Origin: Marasmius tenuissimus
Lineage: Eukaryota; Basidiomycota; Agaricomycetes; Agaricales; Marasmiaceae
Direction: 5' to 3'
Length of the DNA stretch: 64,000 nucleotides
NCBI GenBank assembly: GCA_029532415.1
Contig: JAQOTA010000058.1
Location: 868,001-932,000, forward strand
Shown: piece by piece, positions 11,694-22,415 of the stretch
How the letters are laid out: every line of letters begins with the position of its first letter
Position numbering within the stretch: the stretch's first letter is position 1
Translations under genes and position numbers: made by a program
The notes under the pieces: model-generated
Database searches by the model: none
Told to the model about the DNA's origin: nothing
The model's input: only the letters and a program-made list of their open reading frames with translations

Positions 11694-12264
11694 TGAAGAC
11701 TTTGAGAACGATTTTTTGAGAGCGACCGGAGTGAGTGACCAGTCAGCGCGTCACTCCCAAAACCCAAAAAGAAAAGTGAACAAATAGCCATCAACTTACA
11801 ACTCCGGTCTCTCCGATGCCCGCCACAACCGTTACCCTCGAAAAATTAGCGAACCCGTGCCTCTCGTAAGTCCTGCATGCTATCTATCATGGTCACAGCT
11901 TGCTGGGCTACTGCGGCCAGCTTGGAGTCAGTTTCTCCGAGCTCTCGCTGCACTTTGAATACTCAGAACAGCTCTCAGATGATCCCAGTCGCCGTGGAAG
12001 CAGCTGGAAGCAGCACGCGGTATAGTGGCGCAACGTTCGCCTGTATCTATCTTCCAAATTGAAATCACACCTCCGGTCGACCCTATTATGGCGAATTTTG
12101 TCATTTTTACTTGATGATAAAACAGGTTTCGTGTCCGTATCATCGTCACGGCGCGGCTATCATGTATCTGTGTTTCCTTTCCTGGTATCCCACCCGATAT
12201 CCTTCATAAACCCACTGGACTCACTCCACCTGCATTCCCTCCCCCCAATTTCCATCGTCCCTTA
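11694..12264. other. Intergenic, divergent 5' regions
   Basis: This lies between the start codons of TOM40 (minus) and the first GT15 gene (plus). Both promoters are presumably here. A minus-strand open frame at 11928-12149 lacks an ATG-led exon chain and any recognised motif. Nothing else is seen. Confidence 0.4.
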
Positions 12265-14289
12265 ATGGCCGCTGCCATCTTGTCGACGCCGGTGACCCCC
12301 ACCAGGCGCTTCGCCATTGGCCTCGTAGTTGCCGTGGTAAGTGCTTTCCAAATGCCTGCCGTCCGCGACGATACCAAACTTTGCCAAGATCTGCATCCAC
12401 CTTCTCCTTTCTGTTTTCTTCGACAATTATCATGCGATACCTGGGAAGAACACCTTCAGCGACAACGACCGCGATAGCGTTCTGGTCAACGTTAACAATG
12501 TCACTCTCCATGACTCTGCAACCTACAACATCTACGTCAACTCTACCAATCCCAGAGCGAATGCCACCTTCGTTCTTCTGTGCAGGAATACAGATCTTAA
12601 TGGTCGGAGTCGAGCCTCGCTCACCCTGGCTTGTTCTGACTTTCGTGTTTCTCTGGTCTAGGCGTTGCTTCTAGCATGCAGTCGGTGGAAGATCGCTTCA
12701 ACAAGCACTACAACTATCCATGGGTCCTCCTGAATGAGGAACCTTTCACGGACGAGTTCAAAGAGTACGACTATTCCATATCCTTCTTTATGAACACCCT
12801 CTCCAACTTCCCGACAGACGTGTCAGTGTCATCACACGGTCTCCCATATCGTTCGGGTTGATCCCCAAGGAGCACTGGTTTCAACCGGATTGGATCGACG
12901 AAGATCGCGCGAAGAAGGGACGTGAAAAGATGATGTCCCAGGGTATTATCTACGGAGGTGCGCGCGTCCAGTTGTCTCCACTGTTTGTGCCCAGTCTCAA
13001 CAGCTTTGTCCATAGGGAGCGTTCCGTAAGTTGTTCTCGCCCTGGGCAGATGGGGCCAGGCCGCTGACCGCTATCAAACATGACGACCGACGACAGGTAT
13101 CGTAACATGTGTCGCTTTAACTCGGGGGTAAGCATTCAAAGCATTCTGCTCCACCTTCCACACGTACCGAACTCGATGTCTAGTTCTTCTTCCAACATGA
13201 ACTGCTACAGCCTTATCGGTACTACTGGAGGTAAGGAAAGCCGATACCGGATTGTTCTCACCAGGCGCTGAATCAAAGAACGTTTGATCTAACCCCTGGT
13301 TTCCTTAGAGTCGAGTGGGTGAAACTCAGTTGTCCTAATAATAAAGCATCCGTTGACCAAGCTTTTCTTAGGCCTGACGTAAAGTTCTTTTGCGATCTGA
13401 ACTACGACCCATTCCTCTACATGGAGGAACATAACAAGATCTACGGTGCGTTTCGACGCTCATGGGCGGTACTGCGAATCACTCATCATTCCTTCGACAC
13501 AGGTTTTACCATCTCGTTAGTGTCGTCCTGATAAATGGCTCCACCGATCTCGGTCCTAACCTCTTTGTCTAGACTTGTGGAATGGGAGGCTACGATACCC
13601 ACACTCTGGCAGACTGTCAAAGATTTCATTAAGGAGTACCCGCAATATGTGGAATCTCATAATGCTATGGGGTTCCTAACCAATAATGGTGGCGAGAAGT
13701 ACAATTTATGGTGCGTTTCACCTGTCGACTCTCCCACGGTATACGAAACGACCGCGCGTGATTTGACAGCCATTTTTGGAGCAACTTTGAGATTGCGGAC
13801 ATGGACTTTTGGAGGGGAGAAGCGTATCAAGCGTTCTTCAATTATCTGGATTCGAGGGGTGGGTTTTACTACGAGGTCAGTAGCTCATTAAACCCTCCCT
13901 CCTTATCGTGCGCATGCTCATTTATATCGCTGTGAATGTAGCGTTGGGGAGGTTAGTTTTTCTCGTGCCTTCTTCTCGACGGTCATGGATGACGACGCGC
14001 TTGGTTTTTTGCGGTTACAGACGCACCGGTCCACTCAATAGCTGCGGCCCTATTCGCTCGACGAGACCAGATTCACTTCTTCAGAGACATCGGGTACAGA
14101 CACGAATCACTTCAGCATTGTCCAACAGGAGATATCTGGAAGAGCGGAAGATGTAGCTGCGATCCTCACGATACCTTCGGTGAGTACTGTGGATCACCTC
14201 TTTCCCGCCCATACCGATCCGTCGCCTCGCACTGCGCAGATTATCATGTCAATTCTTGCCTCAAAAAATTTGAGAGGCTGTTCACATAG
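12265..14289 (+). CDS. GT15 alpha-1,2-mannosyltransferase, copy A (Kre2/Mnt1/Ktr type)
   Basis: A Golgi type II membrane enzyme expected to transfer mannose from GDP-mannose to O- and N-glycans. Fifteen exons give 390 residues: 12265-12336, 12389-12602, 12662-12764, 12818-12957, 13016-13025, 13097-13127, 13184-13230, 13309-13314, 13372-13445, 13503-13515, 13573-13710, 13770-13875, 13942-13951, 14021-14179, 14240-14289. A short cytosolic tail precedes one signal anchor (FAIGLVVAVICIHLLLSVFF). Family motifs in order are NATFVLLCRNTDLNG, WVLLNEEPFTDEF, FGLIPKEHWFQPDWID, YRNMCRFNSGFF, VEPDVKFFCDLNYDPF, CHFWSNFEI, DFWRGEAY and RWGDAPVHSIAAALF. It differs from copies B and C in lacking four of their introns and having one of its own at 12603-12661. 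The stem (residues 50-75) is Asn-rich with several N-glycosylation sequons. Confidence 0.92.
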
Positions 14290-15195
14290 TCGCGATCGCT
14301 CGGGACAAAAGAAATTGTAAAACCAAATCCCCGCCCTCACGGCCCATCCTGTAGGAGTGCTGGACCTCGTGAGGTCTCTTGCGCCAGCTTGTTGGTGACA
14401 TGTAGTACACGCACATAGTCTTACTCTCACACACAGACATTGCACACATACAGAACTTATTCTCGCCACAACCATAACTTAATTATCGATTGCACGACGT
14501 GCCACTTAGAATAGATTGTATTAGTAGTGTTTTTGTTTCTTGTTTTCGTGTCGCTCGAAGTTGTGCTATGAATAGATTCGCTGGGACGGCCTATTCTTGA
14601 CTTTCTATGGCTAAGTATAACCGGTATCATTTCACTGCTGACTGCGCTCGAGCTAGAGAACACCGAGTGGCGGGGTATCGGGTGGTAATAGGTATGCGGG
14701 AGCGGGTGAGCTGACCCGGTCGATCTCCTGAGCTAGCAAGGCAGATCCTGGCAGATCTCGACAATATCCAGTGCCACAATGCGCATCGGGCCCCGGCTCA
14801 AGCTCAAGGCCGACTGGGTATCTTGACAGCCCGTCAGAGGCCCTAGTGACGGTTCAAGATGAAGTACAGAGCGTCCACTAACTGAGTCCGAGGGTGGCTG
14901 AGATCATAGAGCCCGGATATCATCATGGATGTCCATTGTCCGCGCTGCCGGGAGAAAAAAGGGAGGCTGACCTGAACCGGCCCGCCCAAATACTCCGAGT
15001 CTCTGTCCCCAAACTTAGCCTTGGTGAGAGGCATTGGGTCGTTGGCATCATCAAGATTGTTTGGGTTCAGACAGTTCACGATCAGAGCTCCACAACGTTA
15101 ACTGGAGCGGTCAAAGCGAACATGTATTGCCGCCGGCAGTCTGACCCGGATGACGGAGTTGGACGGACAAACAGATTTCCTCAAGAACCTGAACG
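14290..15195. other. Spacer between GT15 copies A and B
   Basis: About 900 nt. No GT15 remnant is visible. A minus-strand open segment (14843-15079, listed separately) is the only protein-like content; the rest holds CA-rich runs near 14400-14450 and the promoter of copy B. Confidence 0.4.
14843..15079 (-). pseudogene. Orphan protein-like fragment
   Basis: A minus-strand open segment without an ATG reads like a folded-protein exon: a NPNNLDDANDPMPLTKAKFG stretch followed by a GDRDSEYLGGPVQ stretch. The composition is balanced and unlike the flanking noise. No start codon, convincing acceptor or further exon could be joined upstream, where a stop lies in frame near 15090. It may be a remnant of a lost gene or an isolated exon of a gene I could not chain. 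I do not recognise the family. Confidence 0.2.
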
Positions 15196-17288
15196 ATGAC
15201 ACTCATTATCCGTTATATTATACTCGTGCTGGTAATAATAGTGAGTCCTTCTTGCTCAATGAGCTCTTCTCTGCTCTTACTGAAACGCTGGCTTCAGATT
15301 GGACTACATACTATTGTTAGCTTCATCCACGAGGGATATGGCAACGCGACGTCCTTGTCGAATTTCAGAAACAGTCTTTACAATACTTGTCCGTCCGACA
15401 AGGCTAACAGTTATCCCTTCAACTCTAACTCCACATCCTCGCGAGGTCGAAGGGCAAATGCAGCGTTTGTGCTACTTGGTACGTGGCAACTACACCTGGA
15501 TGACAACCGCATTCGAACTCACATCTGGGGTAACACAGCCAGAAATTCGGACCTCAACGGTGTTGCTTCTTCGATGAGGCAGATGGAGGATCGGTTCAAC
15601 AGGAAGTATGGCTATCCATACGTCTTTCTAAACGAGGAACCCTTCTCAGAGGAGTTCAAACAGTGCGTTTCGTATCGTCAATGTCTTGTGCTGGGGTTAA
15701 CATTCACATGAAGGCGCGTCACCCTGCTCACGGACTCTGAAGTCAAGTTCGGTCTCATTCCCCACGACAATTGGTACCAGCCGGACTGGATTGATGAGGA
15801 GAAAGCTGCGGCTAGTCGTCAGAATATGGTCAATCATCATGTTATCTACGGAGGTGAGTACTGGGATGGCCTGGAAAGACCCTAGTCATCTTTGCAACTT
15901 ACTGACTGAGCTATAGACAGCGTTCCGTATGTTTGGTTCCTCTGAAATGCTGTAGCCATACCTGATCAACAATTTCTCCAGTTACCGTAATATGTGCCGT
16001 TTCAACTCAGGAGTTCGTCGCCCTTTCATCTCCCTTATGACTTTTTAGGCTGAGACGGATTTCACCAGTTCTTCTGGAGACACGAGCTGCTCAAAGAATA
16101 CAAGTACTACTGGCGGTAGGGTCCAAACCGGTCTTCTATCTTTCGTTGACGCGATCTTGATTTCATAGGATTGAGTGGGTTCATCTTCCGAATGTGTTTT
16201 CAACGTTACTGACATGGGACGTACAGACCCGACGTGAAATTCTTTTGCGACCTGGACTATGATCCCTTCTTGATGATGCAAGACCAAGGAAAGGTTTATG
16301 GTGAGCTCTCTACTGGTATTGGTATCGTAAAGACTGCTAACGATTTCCATGCCTTAGGTTTCACAATCATCCTCCCCGGTTCGTTCGAGAACTCGCTTGT
16401 TTTGTGTTGAGAGAGGTTTACCCAGCGATTTCAGAATATGGGTCGACGATTCGCTCTCTCTGGCGTACTGTCACAGGTAGGCGACAGTCCGCTTTGTGTG
16501 GCGCTTGCCACTCACGTAGCCTCAGAATTCATCGAAAAGTACCCGCAATATCTCGCGGAGGATAACGCAATGGACTTCATCTCTGACGATGGAGGTAGGT
16601 TTTGCTTTTCTCGCGCCCGCCATCACAGCTGAATCCCACTACCCTGCAACAGGCGAGACATACAATCGCTGCCACTGTGAGCTTCACCTCAATACCGAGT
16701 CGTACTGAATATTAATGTTAGCCCTCGTAGTCTGGTCGAACTTTGAAATTGGAGATTTGGACTTCTGGAGAGGAGAGGCGTACACCAAATTCTTTGAGTT
16801 TCTGGACTCAAAAGGTGGCTTCTACTATGAGGTTAATTCTTATCCGTTTTGATAACCGGTTGGTCCGACTAATGCCTTGTATAACCGGACAGCGATGGGG
16901 AGATGGTGGGTACTGACCACCGCTCAACGATTGGACCCGTCCTAAAGGTTTAATCCGTGAATTCCAGCCCCGGTTCACAGTATAGGCGCAGCACTGTTCG
17001 CCCGAAAGGATCAGATCGTGCGTTTGTTTTGCCTTTTCCTACTCTCTGTCGCCGATCCTCCGTCCGCAGCACTTCTTCAATGACATAGGCTACAGACACG
17101 AGCCGTTCCAGCACTGTCCTCAAGGCGAATTGCATAACAAAGGCAAATGCTGGTGTGATCCGAAAGTCAACGTCGGTAAGTTGGTTCGGGCTACTTGGAA
17201 GGTACATCATGACCATGATATTGACAACGTTCTCCTCGAAGACTACCGGCACAGTTGCTTTAGCAACTTCGAGAAGTTGTTTAAGTAG
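15196..17288 (+). CDS. GT15 alpha-1,2-mannosyltransferase, copy B
   Basis: Second of three tandem paralogues. Eighteen exons give 376 residues: 15196-15240, 15298-15478, 15539-15662, 15714-15853, 15917-15926, 15982-16012, 16069-16115, 16169-16174, 16227-16300, 16358-16378, 16435-16476, 16526-16594, 16653-16676, 16731-16831, 16893-16905, 16968-17017, 17070-17175, 17242-17288. The first 15 residues (MTLIIRYIILVLVII) plus exon 2 form the type II anchor. Catalytic-domain motifs are AAFVLLARNSDLNGVASS, YVFLNEEPFSEEF, FGLIPHDNWYQPDWIDEE, YRNMCRFNSGFF, RIEPDVKFFCDLDYDPF, CHFWSNFEIGDLDFWRG and RWGDAPVHSIGAALF. The Glu of the EPD motif, the metal ligand known in yeast Kre2, is coded partly by a 6-nt exon (16169-16174). 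The Cys residues near the C-terminus (QHCPQG, KCWCD, HSCFSN) match copies A and C. Introns make up nearly half the gene. Confidence 0.93.
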
Positions 17289-17675
17289 ACTGAACGGGCG
17301 TCTCAAGTATCAATGCTATTCGGTATCTCCTTGTGATATCCCTTCAAGGTTGACTTGTAACTGGTGTTTTGCCAGCCTTGCTTCCAAGTACTGACAAATT
17401 CATGTACATGCTACAAGGAGAGGTCTTGTCGTCGCTGTAACATGAGCGCGGCACGGCCTGTTGAGTGAGAATGTAAAGTGGAGAGCTTTGATGCAAGTGA
17501 TTAGCTTTGTGTTGACAATGACTATTGAATGTGTTGCAAACGCTTTACGCGAGATTGTCCCTTTTGCCGCTCGCACGGCATAGAAGCCAAATAAACACCG
17601 CTTCAACACCGCTTCCTCGACGACCCCTCGTGAATATTTGCCGCTCCTTGCCATTTCTCGAATTACTCCTCCAAG
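17289..17675. other. Spacer between GT15 copies B and C
   Basis: About 390 nt holding the 3' UTR of copy B and the promoter of copy C. No gene is supported. Confidence 0.4.
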
Positions 17676-19778
17676 ATGACGGCTATCGTCCGTTATATTA
17701 TACTTGTGCTGGTCATAATTGTATGTATCGACCTGGGCTCTCACTAGCTCCTCCATCCTGACGCATTCCCCAGATTAGTTTGCATACCATCATCAGCTTT
17801 ACCCATGAGGGTTATGGCAAAGCGACGTCCTTGTCGACCTTGAAGGATTCCTTTTACCCGGTGGGCTCATCGACCAATCCACCATACAAGAACGGTGTCC
17901 CCGAGGAATACCATCACAAGGAGAACATCACGTCACCGCAAGGTCGGAGGGCAAACGCAGCGTTCGTGCTACTTGGTACGTGGCAATATGCATTGGGAGC
18001 GCACAACATCTTCGAACTCATAACTATCACGCAGCTCGAAATGGCGACCTCAACGGTGTTGCTTCTTCCATGAAGCAGATGGAAGACCGGTTCAACAAGA
18101 AGTTCAAGTATCCCTACGTATTCCTGAACGAAGAACCCTTCTCAGACGAATTCAAAAAGTGAGTTCCTTGTCAATGTCAATGAATTACTTTCCGTTCGAC
18201 TTAGCATATTGTCAGTCTCATTCTTGCGATTACAGACGCCGAAGTCAAATTCGGTCTGATTCCTCGTGAACATTGGTTCCAGCCGGATTGGATTGACGAG
18301 GACAAGGCGAAGGCTAGTCGCGACGACATGGTTAAAAACAACGTTATCTACGGAGGTGAGTGTCGCAGTCATTTTGACACGTTGCATCTTGCTGACTGCG
18401 CTGCAGGGAGTGTTCCGTGTGTTTGGTCCCTTCTATCCGTTGATACCCCACAGCTGATTGAAAAACCTCCGAACCAGTTACCGCAACATGTGCCGTTTCA
18501 ATTCAGGAGTATGCAACTCTCTCGAATGACTGTCATGATTTTCTGACACGATTGTCCGTAGTTCTTCTTCAAACACGAACTTCTGAAAGATTACAAGTAC
18601 TACTGGCGGTAGGATCTGATCGCCCGCTTTTCTCCTCGTGTTACTGACGCGTTCCTTTGCTCACAGGATTGAGTAGGTCTCCTTGCTTGGGTAGAGTATC
18701 GAGGATTCTAACCACAAATGCACAGGCCCGACGTCAAATTCTTCTGCGACCTGGACTACGATCCATTCCTGATAATGGAGGACCAGAAGAAGGTTTATGG
18801 TGAGTGCTTAGTGTCAGCCTATCCGTAGAGGCTTCCGCTGACTGTGATTTCCTAGGCTTTACGATCTCGCTTCCTGGTTCGTGCATCAGTCCTATTGCGA
18901 TATCTGAAGAGGTGTTTACGGATGATCTCAGAATACGAGGCTACCATTCCCACTCTCTGGGAGGCTGTTAAGGGTTAGTCACGATGAAGGCTTCCACTAG
19001 CGCGTGCAGCTGACGTCACCCAAGAATTCAATAAGGCAAACCCGCAATATCTCGCACAAGATAACGCGATGGGCTTCATTTCGGACGATGGTGGTAAGTG
19101 TACTCTAGTTCTGATCATCTGCGAATGGCTGAACAATGATTCAATGAACATAGGTCTAACATACAACCGATGCCATTGTGAGTCTGAAGCTTGAAGTCAC
19201 TATGTTACAAGATTACTTACGCGTGTTCCAGTCTGGTCTAACTTCGAAATCGGAGATCTTGATTTCTGGAGAGGAGAGGCCTACACAAAGTTCTTTGACT
19301 TCCTTGATTCAAAAGGTGGATTCTACTATGAGGTTCGTGTTCATTCGCTTGGGAGATTCCTCCGCTTTTGCTAATATATGGCTGCTCGACAGCGATGGGG
19401 AGATGGTTTGTGTTGCCTGGTAATACAATGTTTTCATCCCGTTTGACTCCCCACCCCCAGCTCCCGTACACAGCATTGGTGCAGCCCTTTTCGCCCAGAA
19501 GGACCAGATTGTGAGATGGATATCCCGCTATAGCTTTGTCCAGGATGCTGATTGTTCGTTGCAGCACTTCTTCACTGATATAGGCTACAAACATGAGCCA
19601 TTCCAACATTGCCCGCAAGGTGAATCGCACAGCCAAGGAAAGTGCTGGTGTGACCCAACCCAGAACTTCGGTGAGTCTTCTGTTGGCAGTGGCGTCACTT
19701 CCCAACCAATTGCTTATTCTTCTTTTAGACTACGAATGGTATTCCTGCCTTAACAAGTACGATGCATTGTTTAAGTAG
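17676..19778 (+). CDS. GT15 alpha-1,2-mannosyltransferase, copy C
   Basis: Third tandem paralogue, closest to copy B: the first exons are nearly identical (MTAIVRYIILVLVII) and all 18 exons have the same junctions. Exons are 17676-17720, 17774-17975, 18035-18158, 18216-18355, 18407-18416, 18478-18508, 18562-18608, 18667-18672, 18726-18799, 18856-18876, 18932-18973, 19025-19093, 19154-19177, 19232-19332, 19393-19405, 19461-19510, 19565-19670, 19729-19778 (384 residues). It keeps NEEPFSDEF, FGLIPREHWFQPDWIDED, YRNMCRFNSGFF, RIEPDVKFFCDLDYDPF, CHFWSNFEIGDLDFWRG and RWGDAPVHS. After EEPFSDEFK the family's basic RVT strand is replaced by a hydrophobic NLILAIT segment, caused by where the acceptor lies (18215). 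It ends WYSCLNKYDALFK. Function is as for copies A and B. Confidence 0.92.
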
Positions 19779-19882
19779 ATGCGAAAGCATAGTTACACTC
19801 ATATCTTCCATGTTCATGTATTATCGTAGTCATCTTCAGCTAACCATCGGATACACCACCGAGAACAGCTCCCGTGAATGCG

Positions 19883-21730
19883 CTAGTCAACGTCCTGCCC
19901 TTTCTTGGCCATCATCTCTAGATTTCTCGCGTTGTCCATGATCCCCTTCAACCTCTGCCACTCGAGGTCAATGACCCGTCGTTCGTCCAGCCAATCGCAG
20001 ATTGCATCGGCATCCTGTGTGTCCTTGGGAGGCTTCTTGCCGCCTGCAAACGCTACCCGTACAAACGCTCTGTCTTCATCTCCTCGAATACTGCGAACTT
20101 CCTGATCAACAGACTTGAAAAGGGTGTACTGAGAGAGTATTATTTACTAATGTGACATGCTTGAAGGCAGGGCTAAAGTACTTACCTCCCAATGCGATAT
20201 GTCGTGATAAACACGCGTGCGACGGGCACAGAACCGTCCTAAATGGAATTCTGTCTTGTCCATCCCACCGTCGTCGCTGTTCTCACCATCTTCATCTTCG
20301 TCGTCGGAATCAGAAAGTGTCTGGATGGCCTATCAGCCTTTCGACCCTCCAAGCAGGAGCACAAACTGACTCACACCATATCCTACAGGGTCGTAGCCCT
20401 TTCCAGTCAGGCGCGCTTGAAACGTTGACATCCGTGCGCCAAGATGGCAAGCGTCACATCCAGGCACTGCAAAATCCATTCGAAGCAAGTCGAAATCGGG
20501 ATGTTTCTCGAGGGCACGCTTGAAGTAAGGTCGCCATACAGAAGAGGCAACCAGTGAGTCCCTCAACCCGAAGAGTTTCCTCCGAAACACCTTCAAGGGA
20601 ACGGAGAAATACTCTTCGCCTTGTATTCGAGAAAGGTATCAGTATTTGGAGCATGCGTGACTGTAGAAGGCAAGTACTTTCTAACACAGTGAACATGAAG
20701 TCATGTCGATCCGAAAGCTCACGCGTTGCAAGATGGACGAAGAATTGAAAGACCTTCTTGAACTGGTGGGAGAGGTCTTGGTGTGTTTCCATGCTGAACT
20801 CTGTTGGTAATTCTGCAGTCGGGGCACCATCGTCCTCCACGATGAAATCGTCTTCGGACATTCTATCGTCGTTCTGGTCTTCGTCCTCCTCTTCATCGTC
20901 CGAACCATCAGATATCTCTACATGTGGTTTTGCGCCTCGGAATGGTGTGACGTCCTCCACTTCGCTGACTTCTCCCTCAGACTCTGATTCGAGAGGTTTG
21001 CCTTGTTTCTTCCCTAAATCAAGCCGGTCAGGTATCATGTGGCGACTCTGGACATGATTGACATACGTTTCAGCCTCTCGAGATTCTTCTGGTATGCAGT
21101 CTTCTGGCCGCGGGCACGGAATCTGTCTTCCAAGATATCTACCACGGAAAATCAGCTCTAGCTGCAGTTGGGAGTATGGGGTCACGAACCATTGGTATCC
21201 AGATCGTCATCCGAGCTTTCTTCTTGACGAGGGGGTGAAGAAGGCCGCTCTCCCTTAACCAACTTCCGCCTTCCCTTGGGTTTATTCAACACGACGTCCT
21301 CCGACTCTGAGTCCGAGTCAGCACGCTTTCTAATGATCCTGCTTTTCTTCTCCTTCTCCTTCTGTTTCCCTTTCCCTTTTATGACTTTCGATCCCAAGAT
21401 ATCCGTATCGCCGTCAGAGTCATCGGTGTCGATGACAATAATCTTCCTACGTTTCGGAGCAGATGCCTGTTCCTGTATTTCATCTTCGTCATCTTCACTC
21501 GAAGGCCGTATTGGCTCAAACTTGATTGCACCGATATCCGAGGAGTCGTCCTCGCTCTCGTCAGATACGCGTCGATGATATTGCGACTTCGAAGGACTGG
21601 GGGATTGGCGTTTGGAGCGCGTTCGAGAAGGCGAGTCAGACTTTGCCGGCGATGAAGTCAAGTGATCAAATATGGACGTTTGCTTCAAAGCTGGAGTTTT
21701 CCTTGATCTTTTTCGGGTCGCTATTGGCAT
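19883..21730 (-). CDS. DUF4211-domain nuclear protein
   Basis: Six exons (21730-21190, 21138-21067, 21013-20678, 20619-20387, 20329-20186, 20128-19883) give 523 residues. The first 180 are a Ser/Lys-rich disordered region with basic patches (RKRSRKTPALKQTSIFDHL, PKRRKIIVID, KGKGKQKEKEKKS) that look like nuclear localisation signals. A short helix (ILEDRFRARGQKTAYQKNL) precedes a long acidic segment. The DUF4211 domain starts with SEDDFIVEDDGAPTAELP and continues through GLRDSLVASSVWRPYF and VPGCDACHLGARMSTF to a C-terminal block with HLGRFCARRTRVYHDISHWE. DUF4211 occurs in fungal proteins linked to chromatin, but its biochemical role is not established. The ATG at 21730 opens exon 1; an open frame continues upstream but without support. 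Confidence 0.85.
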
Positions 21731-22415
21731 CTGAGCCTGATATATCTGTAGGAGACCAGAGAGAAGAGAGAGCTGGCAGTGGAGAGGCAACGACCCGAAC
21801 GCGTGACGTAATATATGAGTCCCACGGGCGCGTTGACACCTGACACTTAGTATAATCAACGAAAGGATGATGCAGAACCAAAAGTATTTAACGCCAATGG
21901 ATGCGGGTAGGTATGGTACCAGTGAATGAAATGACAGGTATGAGTATGGTATATATAAGCTAGACGGCGGTAGTAGTAAGGCAGTACGCGAGAAAGAATG
22001 CAGAAACAAGTATGCGAGCAACTGAGAACCATGATGCGATCGGAAAATGCTGAAAGCGTGCAAAAAATGTCCGGGGGACGAATCGACTACGACTAAAGGA
22101 AAGGGGAACAACGGAAGAGGAAGGAGCAGAGGAAGGCAGAAGGTGAGGGGAAACTATCGACAAATGGTACGCCGTAGATTAGTGGATTTTGCGACACGAA
22201 AAGATAACAGAGGTCCTAATCCACGATGAGTAGCTGTATGAAATCCAAGAAGAGACATTGCGACAGAGCGTCCTCGTGAAGGGGTAGGGAAACAGTTGTA
22301 TCAATAGTGAAAGACAGTAGTGCTGCAGTGGTACTAGAATTATGCCGAAGGTAAAGTTGCTTTCCAAGAGAGAGTGATGATAGCTAGTAGGGTGAGTGGG
22401 TGGTGAGACGAGGTA
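21731..22415. other. Intergenic
   Basis: 5' region of the DUF4211 gene and 3' UTR of the Pumilio gene, both on the minus strand. A TATATATA run lies at about 21951-21957. No gene is supported. Confidence 0.4.

Noticed and set aside
12265..19778. CRISPR or other direct-repeat array
   Set aside because: The repeated words in this block come from three paralogous genes with diverged introns, not from short regular repeats and spacers.
21731..22111. Upstream extension of the DUF4211 protein
   Set aside because: The frame is open but hydrophobic and unlike the family; the ATG at 21730 starts the basic region.
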